Below, in pieces: positions 16,167 through 23,855 of a stretch of DNA of 33,022 bases. This DNA comes from SIG701 sp045611685 (GTDB lineage: Bacteria > Bacillota > Clostridia > Oscillospirales > CAG-272): contig JAZKXO010000070.1 of the NCBI GenBank assembly GCA_045611685.1, positions 1 to 33,022 on the forward strand, in the 5' to 3' direction. Made by a program: the position numbers and the translations under genes. The notes beneath the pieces are model-generated. The model ran no database searches. It was not told the origin of the DNA and was given only the letters and a program-made list of their open reading frames with translations. Position 1 is the first letter of the stretch, and every line of letters begins with the position of its first letter.

Positions 16167-17711
16167 TTACTCCTCCAGCAGGTTCTTCGCTCTGTGCGTC
16201 GCGAGATTGAAACTTTCGAATCTGTCGTCTCTATACGAGAATGTTCTCGTTTTAAACGTGATGAACTCCCGTGCCTTTGCCGCTACCGTTTCGTTTTCAT
16301 CATCCACGAGTTCGAGAACGTACGGGATCGCCGAATCGGACAGCTCGTACATCATGTTTACGTCCACCGTGTCCAGCTTGCCCGTCTTGTAGGCGTTCAC
16401 GTTGTAGCGGGCGACCATCGCATCCGCATCGGCGAAAAGGAGCACGCCGAGAAGAACGGAAAACGAGATCGCGAACACGCGCAGAAGGGGGAGTTTCTCT
16501 CGGAACTGTTTTAGGAGAATAAGGAAAAAGAGAACCGTCAGCACCACCATAAACCACGTCGGATAGAGCCGTCTGAGCGAAAGACCGTACGCGTCGATGT
16601 AGAGGATCATCTTCGAGAGCGCGATCGCGATAAGCCCGAGCGTGAAGACGGACAGCGTAACGATATATCCTTTGACGACGGGGGATTTTTTGCCGTCTTG
16701 GCGCTTTGTGAAGATCTCGGCGAAAAGAATCACGAAAAGATTGATGACCGACACGCGGCACAGTTCAAAGAAGCCCTGTCTCGCGTACTCGGCGAAGGTG
16801 ATCTCCTCGGGACGGATGCCCGAGAACGCCGAGAGAAAATACGACGTCTGCGAGAAGAAGAACAGAACGTACACGATAAGGATCGGCGTTATCGCGGCGG
16901 CGGTAAAGAGCACCGGCACGAAGCGGAGAAGATCCCTTGTGGATTCGCACTGCGGCCTCGTCAGAATATTGTCTGCGGCGTGGGTGGCGTTCGCGTACAG
17001 CATACCGAAGAGGAACATCGCGACGGGAATACCGAAGCAGAAATAGAAGATCTCACGAGGGAGATTTTCGAAAAAATTGCTGAAAAGGAGATCCGTAAGG
17101 TTGGAAAAAGCGCCGTCTGCATCGGAGAGCAGGCGGAACACGGACACCGTCGGGATGAGCGCCGCCAGAATACCGCCCAGAACGAGGAGGATCTTTTTGC
17201 CAAACGCGGTGTTCTTTCCGGCGATAACGGGTGCCTTGCATACCGCACCGAAGCGGGAAAACGGCATTACGACCGTGCTCTTTAAGAGATCAAACGGGAG
17301 AAGATCGCCCATTTTTCCCTCCGCACCGTTGCCTGAGGCCAAAAGCACCGCATACAGAAACGCGATGACGGCGAACGAAACGGCGATCATTTTTATAAAG
17401 TCGTTGTCGGAGAGGAAGAGCACCGTGGAGAAGAGCAGAATCACGCCGAAGGGGACGGCGCTTTTCCACGTAAGAGGGATCTTTTTGAGTCGGAGATACA
17501 AAAGCGTGAGCGCCGTGATCACAGCGACGAGGACGAACGTGCCGAGCCCCACCGATTCGTGCACGAAGAAGAACCAGCGCACGGTGAGATCACCGAACAC
17601 GAAAAAGAGAAGGGCGAAGATGGCGTCCACGGGTGAAAAATGCTGCTTTTTGGGAGCGTTTTCAGCGGCGGCTTCGGTCGCCGGCGTTTTGATTTCGTTC
17701 ATTTCGTTCAT
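16167..17711 (-). CDS. DUF4173-family multi-pass membrane protein
   Basis: 514 residues with a polar N-terminal stretch (~1-28) and about ten to twelve hydrophobic segments. The family hallmark is visible in the middle: SGIRPEEITFAEYARQGFFELCRVSVINL, whose YAR-x-GFFEL core is conserved in DUF4173 proteins. The C-terminus (~440-514) is soluble. The function of the family is unknown. It is often found, as here, next to DUF2975 proteins and small XRE regulators. The start overlaps the stop of the XRE gene by ATGA, so it is the last gene of a three-gene operon. A role in envelope homeostasis is only an inference. Confidence 0.82.
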   Translation of the reverse strand: MNEMNEIKTPATEAAAENAPKKQHFSPVDAIFALLFFVFGDLTVRWFFFVHESVGLGTFVLVAVITALTLLYLRLKKIPLTWKSAVPFGVILLFSTVLFLSDNDFIKMIAVSFAVIAFLYAVLLASGNGAEGKMGDLLPFDLLKSTVVMPFSRFGAVCKAPVIAGKNTAFGKKILLVLGGILAALIPTVSVFRLLSDADGAFSNLTDLLFSNFFENLPREIFYFCFGIPVAMFLFGMLYANATHAADNILTRPQCESTRDLLRFVPVLFTAAAITPILIVYVLFFFSQTSYFLSAFSGIRPEEITFAEYARQGFFELCRVSVINLFVILFAEIFTKRQDGKKSPVVKGYIVTLSVFTLGLIAIALSKMILYIDAYGLSLRRLYPTWFMVVLTVLFFLILLKQFREKLPLLRVFAISFSVLLGVLLFADADAMVARYNVNAYKTGKLDTVDVNMMYELSDSAIPYVLELVDDENETVAAKAREFITFKTRTFSYRDDRFESFNLATHRAKNLLEE

Positions 17712-17935
17712 TCGGATTCTCCTTTCGTATCGTCGGGTACGTATTCGAGAAGATCGGCAACCTGGCAGTCAAGCACGCGGCAGATCTCCGCAAGGGTGGA
17801 AAAGCGGATCGCTTTGGCTTTGTTGTTTTTGAGAATCGACATATTGGCAAGGGTGATCCCCACCTTGTCGGAGAGCTCTCCGAGGGAGATCTTCCGCTTT
17901 GCCATCATCACGTCGAGGTTTACAAGAATCGGCAT
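17708..17935 (-). CDS. Small XRE/Cro-type transcriptional regulator
   Basis: 75 residues; AAGGAGGGGG just upstream of the ATG. Nearly the whole protein is one helix-turn-helix domain (MAKRKISLGELSDKVGITLANMSILK, then FSTLAEICRVLDCQVADLLEY), the short YozG-like type. It sits 13 bases after the DUF2975 gene and overlaps the DUF4173 gene. These mini-regulators usually control their own operon, and a TATCG-N5-CGATA palindrome upstream of the operon promoter is a candidate binding site. Confidence 0.92.
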   Translation of the reverse strand: MPILVNLDVMMAKRKISLGELSDKVGITLANMSILKNNKAKAIRFSTLAEICRVLDCQVADLLEYVPDDTKGESE

Positions 17936-17948
17936 CCGTTCCCCCTCC

Positions 17949-18401
17949 TTATACCGTGAAATCGTTTTCTTCCTTGATCTCGGCGGCTTCTTCGATCACG
18001 TTTTTGACCACGTGCAGAACCACGCCCATAAAGAGCGCCGCAAAGGAGAGGAGGAAGACCATCACGTAATAAAAGCCGAGCGCGAAGAAGATGAGGCATT
18101 CCGCCATACAGCAATAAGATAAAATGCGCAGATATTTTACGCTCTGGGTCGTGAAGATGCGCCCGTCGCGCACGTTTTTAAGAAGGAAATATAAAGCACC
18201 GACCGCGGCGAATGCGGGGAGAAGAGCCGTATAGAGGATCACAAGCGTGGGCGAGAAGTATTCGGCGGGCTTTTCAAACACCTCGGTGAAAAATCGGAGA
18301 ACGGACGGCAGGAAAAACACCCCCGCTATGAGAATCATGAGGAGTATGCCCGTCAGAATTTCAGAGAGGATCGTAGAAGCTTTTTTTGAGATTTTGAACA
18401 T
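17949..18401 (-). CDS. DUF2975-family membrane protein
   Basis: 150 residues from the ATG at 18401, preceded by AAAGG. The in-frame TTG nine bases earlier is too close to the ribosome binding site. Four hydrophobic segments (around LTGILLMILIAGVFFLP, LVILYTALLPAFAAVGALYF, YLRILSYCCMAECLIFFALG and FYYVMVFLLSFAALFMGVVL) match the DUF2975 pattern, a short four-helix membrane protein commonly encoded directly before an XRE regulator of this size. Function unknown. It is the first gene of the DUF2975-XRE-DUF4173 operon. Confidence 0.85.
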   Translation of the reverse strand: MFKISKKASTILSEILTGILLMILIAGVFFLPSVLRFFTEVFEKPAEYFSPTLVILYTALLPAFAAVGALYFLLKNVRDGRIFTTQSVKYLRILSYCCMAECLIFFALGFYYVMVFLLSFAALFMGVVLHVVKNVIEEAAEIKEENDFTV

Positions 18402-18435
18402 ACAAAACAAATCCTTTCAATGGCTTTCTGACTAT

Positions 18436-18464
18436 ATATTACCACGCAAAATACCGTTTGTCAA
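18436..18464 (-). promoter_or_regulatory. Promoter of the DUF2975-XRE-DUF4173 operon
   Basis: Minus-strand TTGACA (18464-18459) and TAATAT (18441-18436) with a 17-base spacer. Transcription would start near 18429. Confidence 0.85.
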
Positions 18465-18470
18465 TATAAA

Positions 18471-18489
18471 TTTATCGAAAAACGATAAA
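18471..18489. promoter_or_regulatory. Candidate operator for the XRE regulator
   Basis: Perfect dyad TTTATCG-AAAAA-CGATAAA immediately upstream of the -35 box. Its position and symmetry fit a dimeric XRE protein binding site. Confidence 0.6.
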
Positions 18490-18651
18490 AATTTATTGAA
18501 GAACGGGCGCTTGGGGCGTGGTGTGCCTGTACCTCCGCGATCAAAGTGTTGTCAGCCAAGGAGGCGGGGTGAATCCGCGCCCGGAGGGTGTGGAGACGGG
18601 GAGGAAACTTCGGCGTGCGAGACGGTTGCACCCCCTCCCCCCGAAAATCTC
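18490..18651. other. Unexplained GC-rich segment between divergent promoters
   Basis: About 150 bases rich in G runs (GGAGGCGGGGTG, GGAGGGTGTGGAGACGGGGAGG) ending in a C tract, CCCCCTCCCCCC. No ribosome binding site or convincing gene on either strand, and no riboswitch class I can recognise. GGCGGGGTGAATCCGCGCC may fold. It could be a copy of a dispersed GC-rich repeat or an RNA leader. Confidence 0.35.
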
Positions 18652-18680
18652 TTGCAAAACTTCCGAAAACGGTGTATACT
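18652..18680 (+). promoter_or_regulatory. Promoter of the pyridoxal kinase operon
   Basis: TTGCAA at 18652-18657 and TATACT at 18675-18680 with a 17-base spacer. The start near 18687 leaves a leader of about 48 bases. Confidence 0.82.
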
Positions 18681-18734
18681 ATATACTGGAATATTACCGA
18701 TATTTAAACGATTTTAAACGATTGGACGTGCAGT

Positions 18735-19640
18735 ATGAAGCAAAAACGAATCCTGTCCGTGCAGGACATCTCCTGCTTTGGCAAATGTGCCAACACGGTG
18801 GCCTTGCCGGTCATCAGCGCCGGCGGCGCGGAGTGCGCCGTTTTGCCCACCGCTCTTCTCTCTACCCACACCGGCGGATTTGAGGGCTATTCTTTCCTCG
18901 ATCTCACCGCGGAGATGCATAAGGTTCTCGCCCACTGGCAGGCGATCGGCATACAGTTTGATATGCTCTATACCGGCTACTTCGGCTCGGTCGAGCAGCT
19001 TTCTGCCGTGAGGGATGCCGCACCCGCGCTTCTCCGTGACGGTGCGATCACGCTCGTTGATCCCGTCCTCGGCGACGGGGGCAAGCTGTACTCCATTTAC
19101 GACAGCGCTTTCGTCGATGCGATGCGCGACTTTGTGAGCGGTGCCGATATCATCACACCGAACATGACCGAGGCGTGCCTGCTCACCGGCGTTCCCTATA
19201 CGGGCGATGCGTACGACGACGCGGCGGTAAAAGAGATCTTCTCGCGTCTTTCGGCGCTTCATATCGGCACGGTCGTTATCACGGGCGTGCGGTTTTGTGC
19301 CGCGGATGCCGACGAGATCGGCGTCGTCGTGATGGACTACAAAACGAACAAACGGATGAGCTTGTCCTCCCCACGCATCGACGCACCCCTGCACGGCACG
19401 GGCGACGTGTTCGCTTCCGCCCTCGCCGTCTATCTCGTGAACGGATTTCCGCTCCGTGACGCGCTCACCCGCACGATCGCGTTCGTGACCGACGCGATCA
19501 AAATGACGAGCGACGATCTCGACAACCACTGGTACGGCGTGCGGTTCGAGGAGAGCCTTCACAGGATCGCCGAGGACTGTCTCAAAAGAAGAATGGAAAA
19601 CGCCGTCATCCGACCCGAAAAGAAGGAGAAGAGGGTATGA
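18735..19640 (+). CDS. pdxY: Pyridoxal/pyridoxamine kinase
   Basis: 301 residues. Ribokinase/ThiD-like fold with PdxK/PdxY landmarks: the opening ILSVQDISCFGKCANTVALPV, a PTALLSTHTGGF substrate loop, TGYFGS, VDPVLGDGGKLY, the TPNMTEACLL motif, and the HGTGDVF anion hole with catalytic Asp224. The enzyme phosphorylates vitamin B6 vitamers with ATP in the cytoplasm as a salvage step to pyridoxal phosphate. The ribosome binding site is weak (GGA). First gene of a three-gene operon, and it overlaps the HD-domain gene by ATGA. The gene symbol is by family; pdxK and pdxY cannot be separated from sequence alone. Confidence 0.88.
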   Translation: MKQKRILSVQDISCFGKCANTVALPVISAGGAECAVLPTALLSTHTGGFEGYSFLDLTAEMHKVLAHWQAIGIQFDMLYTGYFGSVEQLSAVRDAAPALLRDGAITLVDPVLGDGGKLYSIYDSAFVDAMRDFVSGADIITPNMTEACLLTGVPYTGDAYDDAAVKEIFSRLSALHIGTVVITGVRFCAADADEIGVVVMDYKTNKRMSLSSPRIDAPLHGTGDVFASALAVYLVNGFPLRDALTRTIAFVTDAIKMTSDDLDNHWYGVRFEESLHRIAEDCLKRRMENAVIRPEKKEKRV

Positions 19641-20296
19641 TCACCTACGAACAGCTGCGGAAAAACGAAGACATAAGGGCGCTTATAAAGAGAGCGGACG
19701 AGTCGCTCATCACGCTCGGGTATACGGAGCACAGCTTTGCCCACGTTACCCGCGTGGCGGAGACGGCGGGGGAGATCCTCACCGTCCTCGGCTATGACGC
19801 GCACGACGTGGAGCTCGTGAAGATCGCAGGGTATCTCCACGATATCGGCAATCTCGTCAATCGGATCGAGCACAGCCAGTCGGGTGCCGTCATGGCGTTC
19901 ACGCTCCTTACGAAAACGGATATGGATATAAACGATATCGCCACCGTTACGACCGCGATCGGCAACCACGACGAGGGCACGGGTGTGCCCGTGAACCCGA
20001 TCGCCGCCGCGCTCATTCTGGCGGACAAGTCCGACGTGCGCCGCACGCGCGTGCGCAATACGGATTTTGCGACGTTCGATATCCACGACCGCGTGAACTA
20101 TTCCGTTGAGGGATCAACCGTCACGATCGACGCCGAGAAGAAAACGATCACGCTCACGCTTAAGATCGACACGAACTACGGCTCTTTGATGGATTATTTT
20201 GAGATATTCCTTGAGCGTATGCTTCTCTGCCGCCGTGCGGCGGAGACGCTCGGCATGACGTTCCGCCTTATCGCAAACGATCAGGTGCTTCTCTGA
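19637..20296 (+). CDS. HD-domain phosphohydrolase
   Basis: 219 residues; start codon overlaps the kinase stop (ATGA), with GGAGAAGAGG upstream. HD-superfamily metal ligands can be read in order: His36 (HSFAHVTRV), His68-Asp69 (YLHDIGN), His111 (IGNHDEG) and Asp130 (LADKSDVRR). Proteins with this fold hydrolyse phosphate ester bonds of nucleotides or other small phosphates. The substrate here is unknown. The C-terminal ~70 residues look like a small beta-rich region followed by a helix. Translational coupling with the B6 kinase suggests shared expression, not necessarily shared chemistry. Confidence 0.85.
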   Translation: MITYEQLRKNEDIRALIKRADESLITLGYTEHSFAHVTRVAETAGEILTVLGYDAHDVELVKIAGYLHDIGNLVNRIEHSQSGAVMAFTLLTKTDMDINDIATVTTAIGNHDEGTGVPVNPIAAALILADKSDVRRTRVRNTDFATFDIHDRVNYSVEGSTVTIDAEKKTITLTLKIDTNYGSLMDYFEIFLERMLLCRRAAETLGMTFRLIANDQVLL

Positions 20297-21432
20297 TGGG
20301 CGGCCGTACGGATTTCACGCATCTCGACCGCTTCCTCGATTCGCTTCTCGATTTCGGCTTTCCGATGTACGACTGCACCGTCTGGGCGCATCACGAAGAG
20401 CTTTACCGCAGGCAGGGCGGCTTCATCGACGTTCGCACCCGCCGCACGCACGAGCCCCATACGAAGTATTTTCTCTACTCGTGCACAAAGCCCGTAACGA
20501 CCGCCGCCGCGCTCACGCTTCTGGAGAGGGGAAAAATCAAACTTTCCGATCCGCTTTCGGCGTATCTGCCCGAGTATCGGGATATACCCCTCAAGGAGAG
20601 GGACGGAACGCTCCGCCCCCCGAAAGAGCCGATCACGCTCTGTCACCTCTTCACGATGACCGCGGGCATCCCGTTTATGACGACGACCCGCGCGATCAAG
20701 GACGTGATCGCCGAAACAGACGGGCGTGCGCCGACGAGGGAGATCGTCCGCGCGATCGCGAAAGAGCCGCTTATCACCGATCCGGGGGAGAAATGGGTAT
20801 ATAGCCTTTGCCACGATATTCTCGCCGCCGTAGTCGAGGTCGTAACGGGGCGTCGGTTTGCCGATTTTGTCCGTGAGACGGTCTTTCTGCCGCTCGGCAT
20901 GAATAACAGCAGCTTTCATCTTGACGGTGCGGATGCCGATCAGATGGCGACGCAGTACACGTTCGCGGGCGATGCGACCGTGCCGTACGAGATTCCCCTC
21001 CGTAACCCGTATATATTCGGGGACGAATACGACAGCGGCGGTGCGGGTATGATCTCTACCCTTGAGGACTATATCCTCTTTGCCGACGCGATGGCGTCGG
21101 GCGGCGTTGGGAAAACGGGTGTGCGGATCCTCTCCCCCGAGACGATCGACCTGTGGCGTACGCCTGCCTTAAAACCGTCGCAGATGACGGATTTCTGGGG
21201 ATACCTTGGCGGCTACAACTACGGACTCGGTGTCCGCACGCTCGTTGATCGGTCGGCGGGGAACAAAGCGCCCCTCGGTGAGTTCGGCTGGGGCGGCGCC
21301 GCCGGTGCGTTCGTCTATATGTCGCCCGAGACGGGCGTCTCCGTATATCTCGCACAGCACACGCGCAACAGCGTGGAAGAGCGCGTCATGACACCGCTTC
21401 TCAACGCTGTGTTTGCCTCGCTTGGCTTGTAA
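20296..21432 (+). CDS. Serine hydrolase, beta-lactamase (class C)/penicillin-binding-protein fold
   Basis: 378 residues; start overlaps the HD gene stop by one base (TGATG). The nucleophile motif is S62-C-T-K65 in YSCTKPVTTAAALTLLERGK. The second motif is Y169-S-L instead of the usual Y-x-N, and the C-terminal triad region is GWGG (331-334) where classical enzymes have H/K-x-G. No signal peptide or membrane anchor at the N-terminus, so it probably acts in the cytoplasm. That suggests an esterase or peptidase of the EstB/AmpC-like type rather than a resistance beta-lactamase. The natural substrate is unknown. Confidence 0.85.
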   Translation: MGGRTDFTHLDRFLDSLLDFGFPMYDCTVWAHHEELYRRQGGFIDVRTRRTHEPHTKYFLYSCTKPVTTAAALTLLERGKIKLSDPLSAYLPEYRDIPLKERDGTLRPPKEPITLCHLFTMTAGIPFMTTTRAIKDVIAETDGRAPTREIVRAIAKEPLITDPGEKWVYSLCHDILAAVVEVVTGRRFADFVRETVFLPLGMNNSSFHLDGADADQMATQYTFAGDATVPYEIPLRNPYIFGDEYDSGGAGMISTLEDYILFADAMASGGVGKTGVRILSPETIDLWRTPALKPSQMTDFWGYLGGYNYGLGVRTLVDRSAGNKAPLGEFGWGGAAGAFVYMSPETGVSVYLAQHTRNSVEERVMTPLLNAVFASLGL

Positions 21433-21475
21433 ACGGAGAAATTTTCTCAAATAACGGAAAAAATCCGAAAAACTA

Positions 21476-21504
21476 TTGCAATTTTTCAAAAGTTGTGTTA
21501 CAAT
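21476..21504 (+). promoter_or_regulatory. Promoter of secG
   Basis: TTGCAA at 21476-21481 and TACAAT at 21499-21504 with a 17-base spacer. The leader is about 90 bases. Confidence 0.85.
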
Positions 21505-21601
21505 AATCGAGCATGAATATTTTTCACTAATGAAGGCGGGCTTGACCGAGCGCCGCCTTATTCAAACGAATCAGCCGGAAACCGCCGGCGAGGAGGATTT
21601 T

Positions 21602-22015
21602 ATGAAACTCATACTTGGTATCATTCTTATAGTGGCGTCTCTTTTTTTGATCATTGCCGTTCTGATGCAGAGCAGCAAGAGCCACAGACTGTCCGGCACG
21701 ATCGCCGGCGGCGCGGAGACGTTCTTTGGCAAATCGAAGGGCAGCACCATCGACAAGAAACTTTCGAAACTGACGACCGTTGTTGCAATCGTATTCGTAG
21801 TGCTTGTTCTTGCCGTGTACCTCTTGCAGGACACCGCTGAGCCCGTTGAGATCGATCCCGCTCCCATCGTAGGCGGCGATATCGCTGAGACCGGCGAGAC
21901 TACGGATGGCACGACTGAGGCTACCGGCGACGAGACCACCGGTGCGGAGACGACCGAAGCTACGACTGAGGCTACAACCGAGGCTACAACCGAGGCTACC
22001 TCTGCAGGTGAATAA
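21602..22015 (+). CDS. secG: Preprotein translocase subunit SecG with Thr/Glu-rich tail
   Basis: 137 residues from the ATG at 21602, with GAGGAGG upstream; the longer open frame starting at 21476 begins within the promoter. Two membrane helices (about 1-20 and 57-76) flank the conserved SecG loop (VLMQSSKSHRLSGTIAGGAETFFGKSK and STIDKKLSKLT). SecG supports protein export through SecYE. After the second helix come about 60 acidic, Thr-rich residues, ending in four to five TEAT repeats encoded by near-identical 12-base DNA repeats (about 21949-22002). SecG in this family usually ends soon after the second helix, so the tail is unusual. With both termini outside in the standard topology, the tail would face the cell wall. 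Confidence 0.92.
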   Translation: MKLILGIILIVASLFLIIAVLMQSSKSHRLSGTIAGGAETFFGKSKGSTIDKKLSKLTTVVAIVFVVLVLAVYLLQDTAEPVEIDPAPIVGGDIAETGETTDGTTEATGDETTGAETTEATTEATTEATTEATSAGE

Positions 22016-22028
22016 TTAAGAAAAATAA

Positions 22029-22065
22029 AAAGCGCTTTTGGGAAATCACCCGAAAGCGCTTTTTT
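22029..22065 (+). terminator. Intrinsic terminator of secG
   Basis: Thirteen-base stem around AAGCGCTTTTGGG / CCCGAAAGCGCTT (one G-T pair, 6-base loop), then a T run to 22065. Confidence 0.9.
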
Positions 22066-22078
22066 CATGCCAATCCCC

Positions 22079-22107
22079 TTGATTTTTCCTTTGAAAAAAG
22101 GTATAAT
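22079..22107 (+). promoter_or_regulatory. Promoter of the M23-fold gene
   Basis: TTGATT at 22079-22084 and TATAAT at 22102-22107 with a 17-base spacer. Confidence 0.83.
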
Positions 22108-22191
22108 GGAGAGGAAGAAATATAAAGACGGAAAACGGAAGGAACGCCTCGAAAAATCCGTTCTGCCGTGAAAAGAAAGGGATTTGAGACG

Positions 22192-23814
22192 ATGAAAAAC
22201 AAAATACTCCTCATCATCCTGGCTATTGCGGTATTCATCCCCTCCGTGGTGGCGATCATCTCGTTTAACAATACGAATGCGGCACCCGTGTCCGATAAGA
22301 ATGTCCGCACGGTGATTCTTGCGGATATTGCAGGTGCGGAATACACCTTCAACCGCGGCACGGATGACGAAATGATTGATTTCTTTCTCGATATGAACAA
22401 GGCTTCCGCAAAAGTGTCTTCTCTGCCCGAGCCGCTTATCGGCACGGAATTCTTTATGGTTACCATGAAGAGTGCGCAGAAGACCGCGGAGTACCAGTAC
22501 TATTTCTCGACCGACACCGCCGAGGCGTATTACCTGACGGAAGCGGGCGAGGCGTATAAGATTCCCGCGTCCTTTGCCGCTGAATTCGTTGAGGGCAAGT
22601 ATGCCGTGAGCCTCTACATGAACGCAGTCGTGCCCGGATTGTCCGTCTCCGGACAGACGAATGTTCTGCCTGCCGCCGCCCAGTGGTATTATAAGAATTC
22701 TGCAGGCGCGTTCGTTGCGTGTGATACGGCAGTTGCGACAGGAACGCAGGCGCTTGCGCTGGAGGGCGGTCTTGAACTCATCTTTACGATGGAGCCCGAT
22801 TATTTTAACGTAAAACTGACGGATGTCTCAACCGGCACCGTTGTGTTCAACGATCTTTACGAGAATATTTCACAGCTTTCCCTTGATAGAACGATAAAAA
22901 TGAACGTGGAGATCACCGCAAAATGGTACGAGGATGCCGCACGCGACTACTACGGTCAGATGCAGTACTCGTTCACCGGCGACATTTCCGCCCCCGCTGA
23001 ATTCTTCCTCGGCGAGACGAAGATCGAAAACGGTATGTTTACCGTCGTCTCCGCGAAGAACGTCGCCGATCCTTCGAAGATCTCCTTTACCTCCACGCCC
23101 GATATCGGCTACACGCCCACGTTCTACATGGACGGCGATACGGCTATCGCGCTCGTCCCGATCAAATGCGAGCTGCCTGCCGGCAAGTACACGCTCAGCT
23201 TCAAATACGGCGGCGTAACGGAGGATCTTGAACTCGAAGTTACGATGCGCAACGTCCGTTTGTTCAATTATAACGTAACCGCCGCAATCGCCAACGCTAC
23301 CCGCACCGAGGCGACGATCGCCGAGTTCAAGGACGCGGTTTCCGCCGTTGCAACCGTCGGCGAGGGCACGAAGCTCTGGAACGGCATCTTCTCGAATCCC
23401 GTCAAACTGAAGCATACCGGCCCGTATGACGGTGTCGTTACCACCGGCTTCGGTCACACGCGCAAGATCACGGCAACCGGCGTATCCTACACGCACGAGG
23501 GCGTCGATTACATCACCGCCACGGGCGCGAAGGTGTTCGCGGTCAACAGCGGTAAGGTCGTCTTTACCGGATTCACCACGCTCGGCGGCAACACGATCGT
23601 GATCGAGCACGGCTACGGTCTGAAGACCTGGTACAGCCATCTGTCCGAGATCACAGTCGCGGTCGGCGATATGGTAACGACCGATCAGGCGATCGGCGTG
23701 TCCGGATCCACGGGATTCACGAACCAGAACGGCGTGCACTACGGTATGACCGTGTTTGACGTGCCCGTATCTCCGTACCCCGCGTGGGACACGGAGATCA
23801 AAATCGTGAAATAA
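22192..23814 (+). CDS. Secreted or membrane-anchored M23 (LytM-like) peptidase-fold protein, probably degenerate
   Basis: 540 residues from the ATG at 22192 (AAAGGG upstream), preferred over the GTG at 22168. Residues ~4-24 form a signal peptide or anchor (NKILLIILAIAVFIPSVVAI). About 390 residues with no family I recognise follow, beta-rich in appearance. The C-terminal M23 domain spans ~415-535: H435-x3-D439 (HEGVD) and H483 (WYSHLS) are kept, but the HxH motif reads H516-Y-G518, so the second histidine, normally a zinc ligand, is glycine. M23 enzymes cut peptidoglycan peptide bridges, and degenerate members act as activators or structural partners. Stands alone between a promoter and a terminator. 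Confidence 0.85.
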   Translation: MKNKILLIILAIAVFIPSVVAIISFNNTNAAPVSDKNVRTVILADIAGAEYTFNRGTDDEMIDFFLDMNKASAKVSSLPEPLIGTEFFMVTMKSAQKTAEYQYYFSTDTAEAYYLTEAGEAYKIPASFAAEFVEGKYAVSLYMNAVVPGLSVSGQTNVLPAAAQWYYKNSAGAFVACDTAVATGTQALALEGGLELIFTMEPDYFNVKLTDVSTGTVVFNDLYENISQLSLDRTIKMNVEITAKWYEDAARDYYGQMQYSFTGDISAPAEFFLGETKIENGMFTVVSAKNVADPSKISFTSTPDIGYTPTFYMDGDTAIALVPIKCELPAGKYTLSFKYGGVTEDLELEVTMRNVRLFNYNVTAAIANATRTEATIAEFKDAVSAVATVGEGTKLWNGIFSNPVKLKHTGPYDGVVTTGFGHTRKITATGVSYTHEGVDYITATGAKVFAVNSGKVVFTGFTTLGGNTIVIEHGYGLKTWYSHLSEITVAVGDMVTTDQAIGVSGSTGFTNQNGVHYGMTVFDVPVSPYPAWDTEIKIVK

Positions 23815-23820
23815 GCGAAC

Positions 23821-23853
23821 AAAAAAGGAACTGCCAGGGGCAGTTCCTTTTTT
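23821..23853. terminator. Bidirectional terminator between the M23-fold gene and ygiQ
   Basis: Fifteen-base perfect stem AAAAAAGGAACTGCC / GGCAGTTCCTTTTTT with a 3-base loop. T tracts occur in both reading directions. Confidence 0.93.
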
Positions 23854-23855
23854 GT

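Noticed and set aside
18500..18734. Riboswitch for the pyridoxal kinase operon
   Set aside because: The GC-rich segment lies upstream of the -35 box, so it would not be in the mRNA from that promoter, and no known aptamer pattern was recognised.
21949..22003. CRISPR-like tandem repeats
   Set aside because: The 12-base repeats are contiguous, in frame and encode TEAT units of the SecG tail. There are no spacers.
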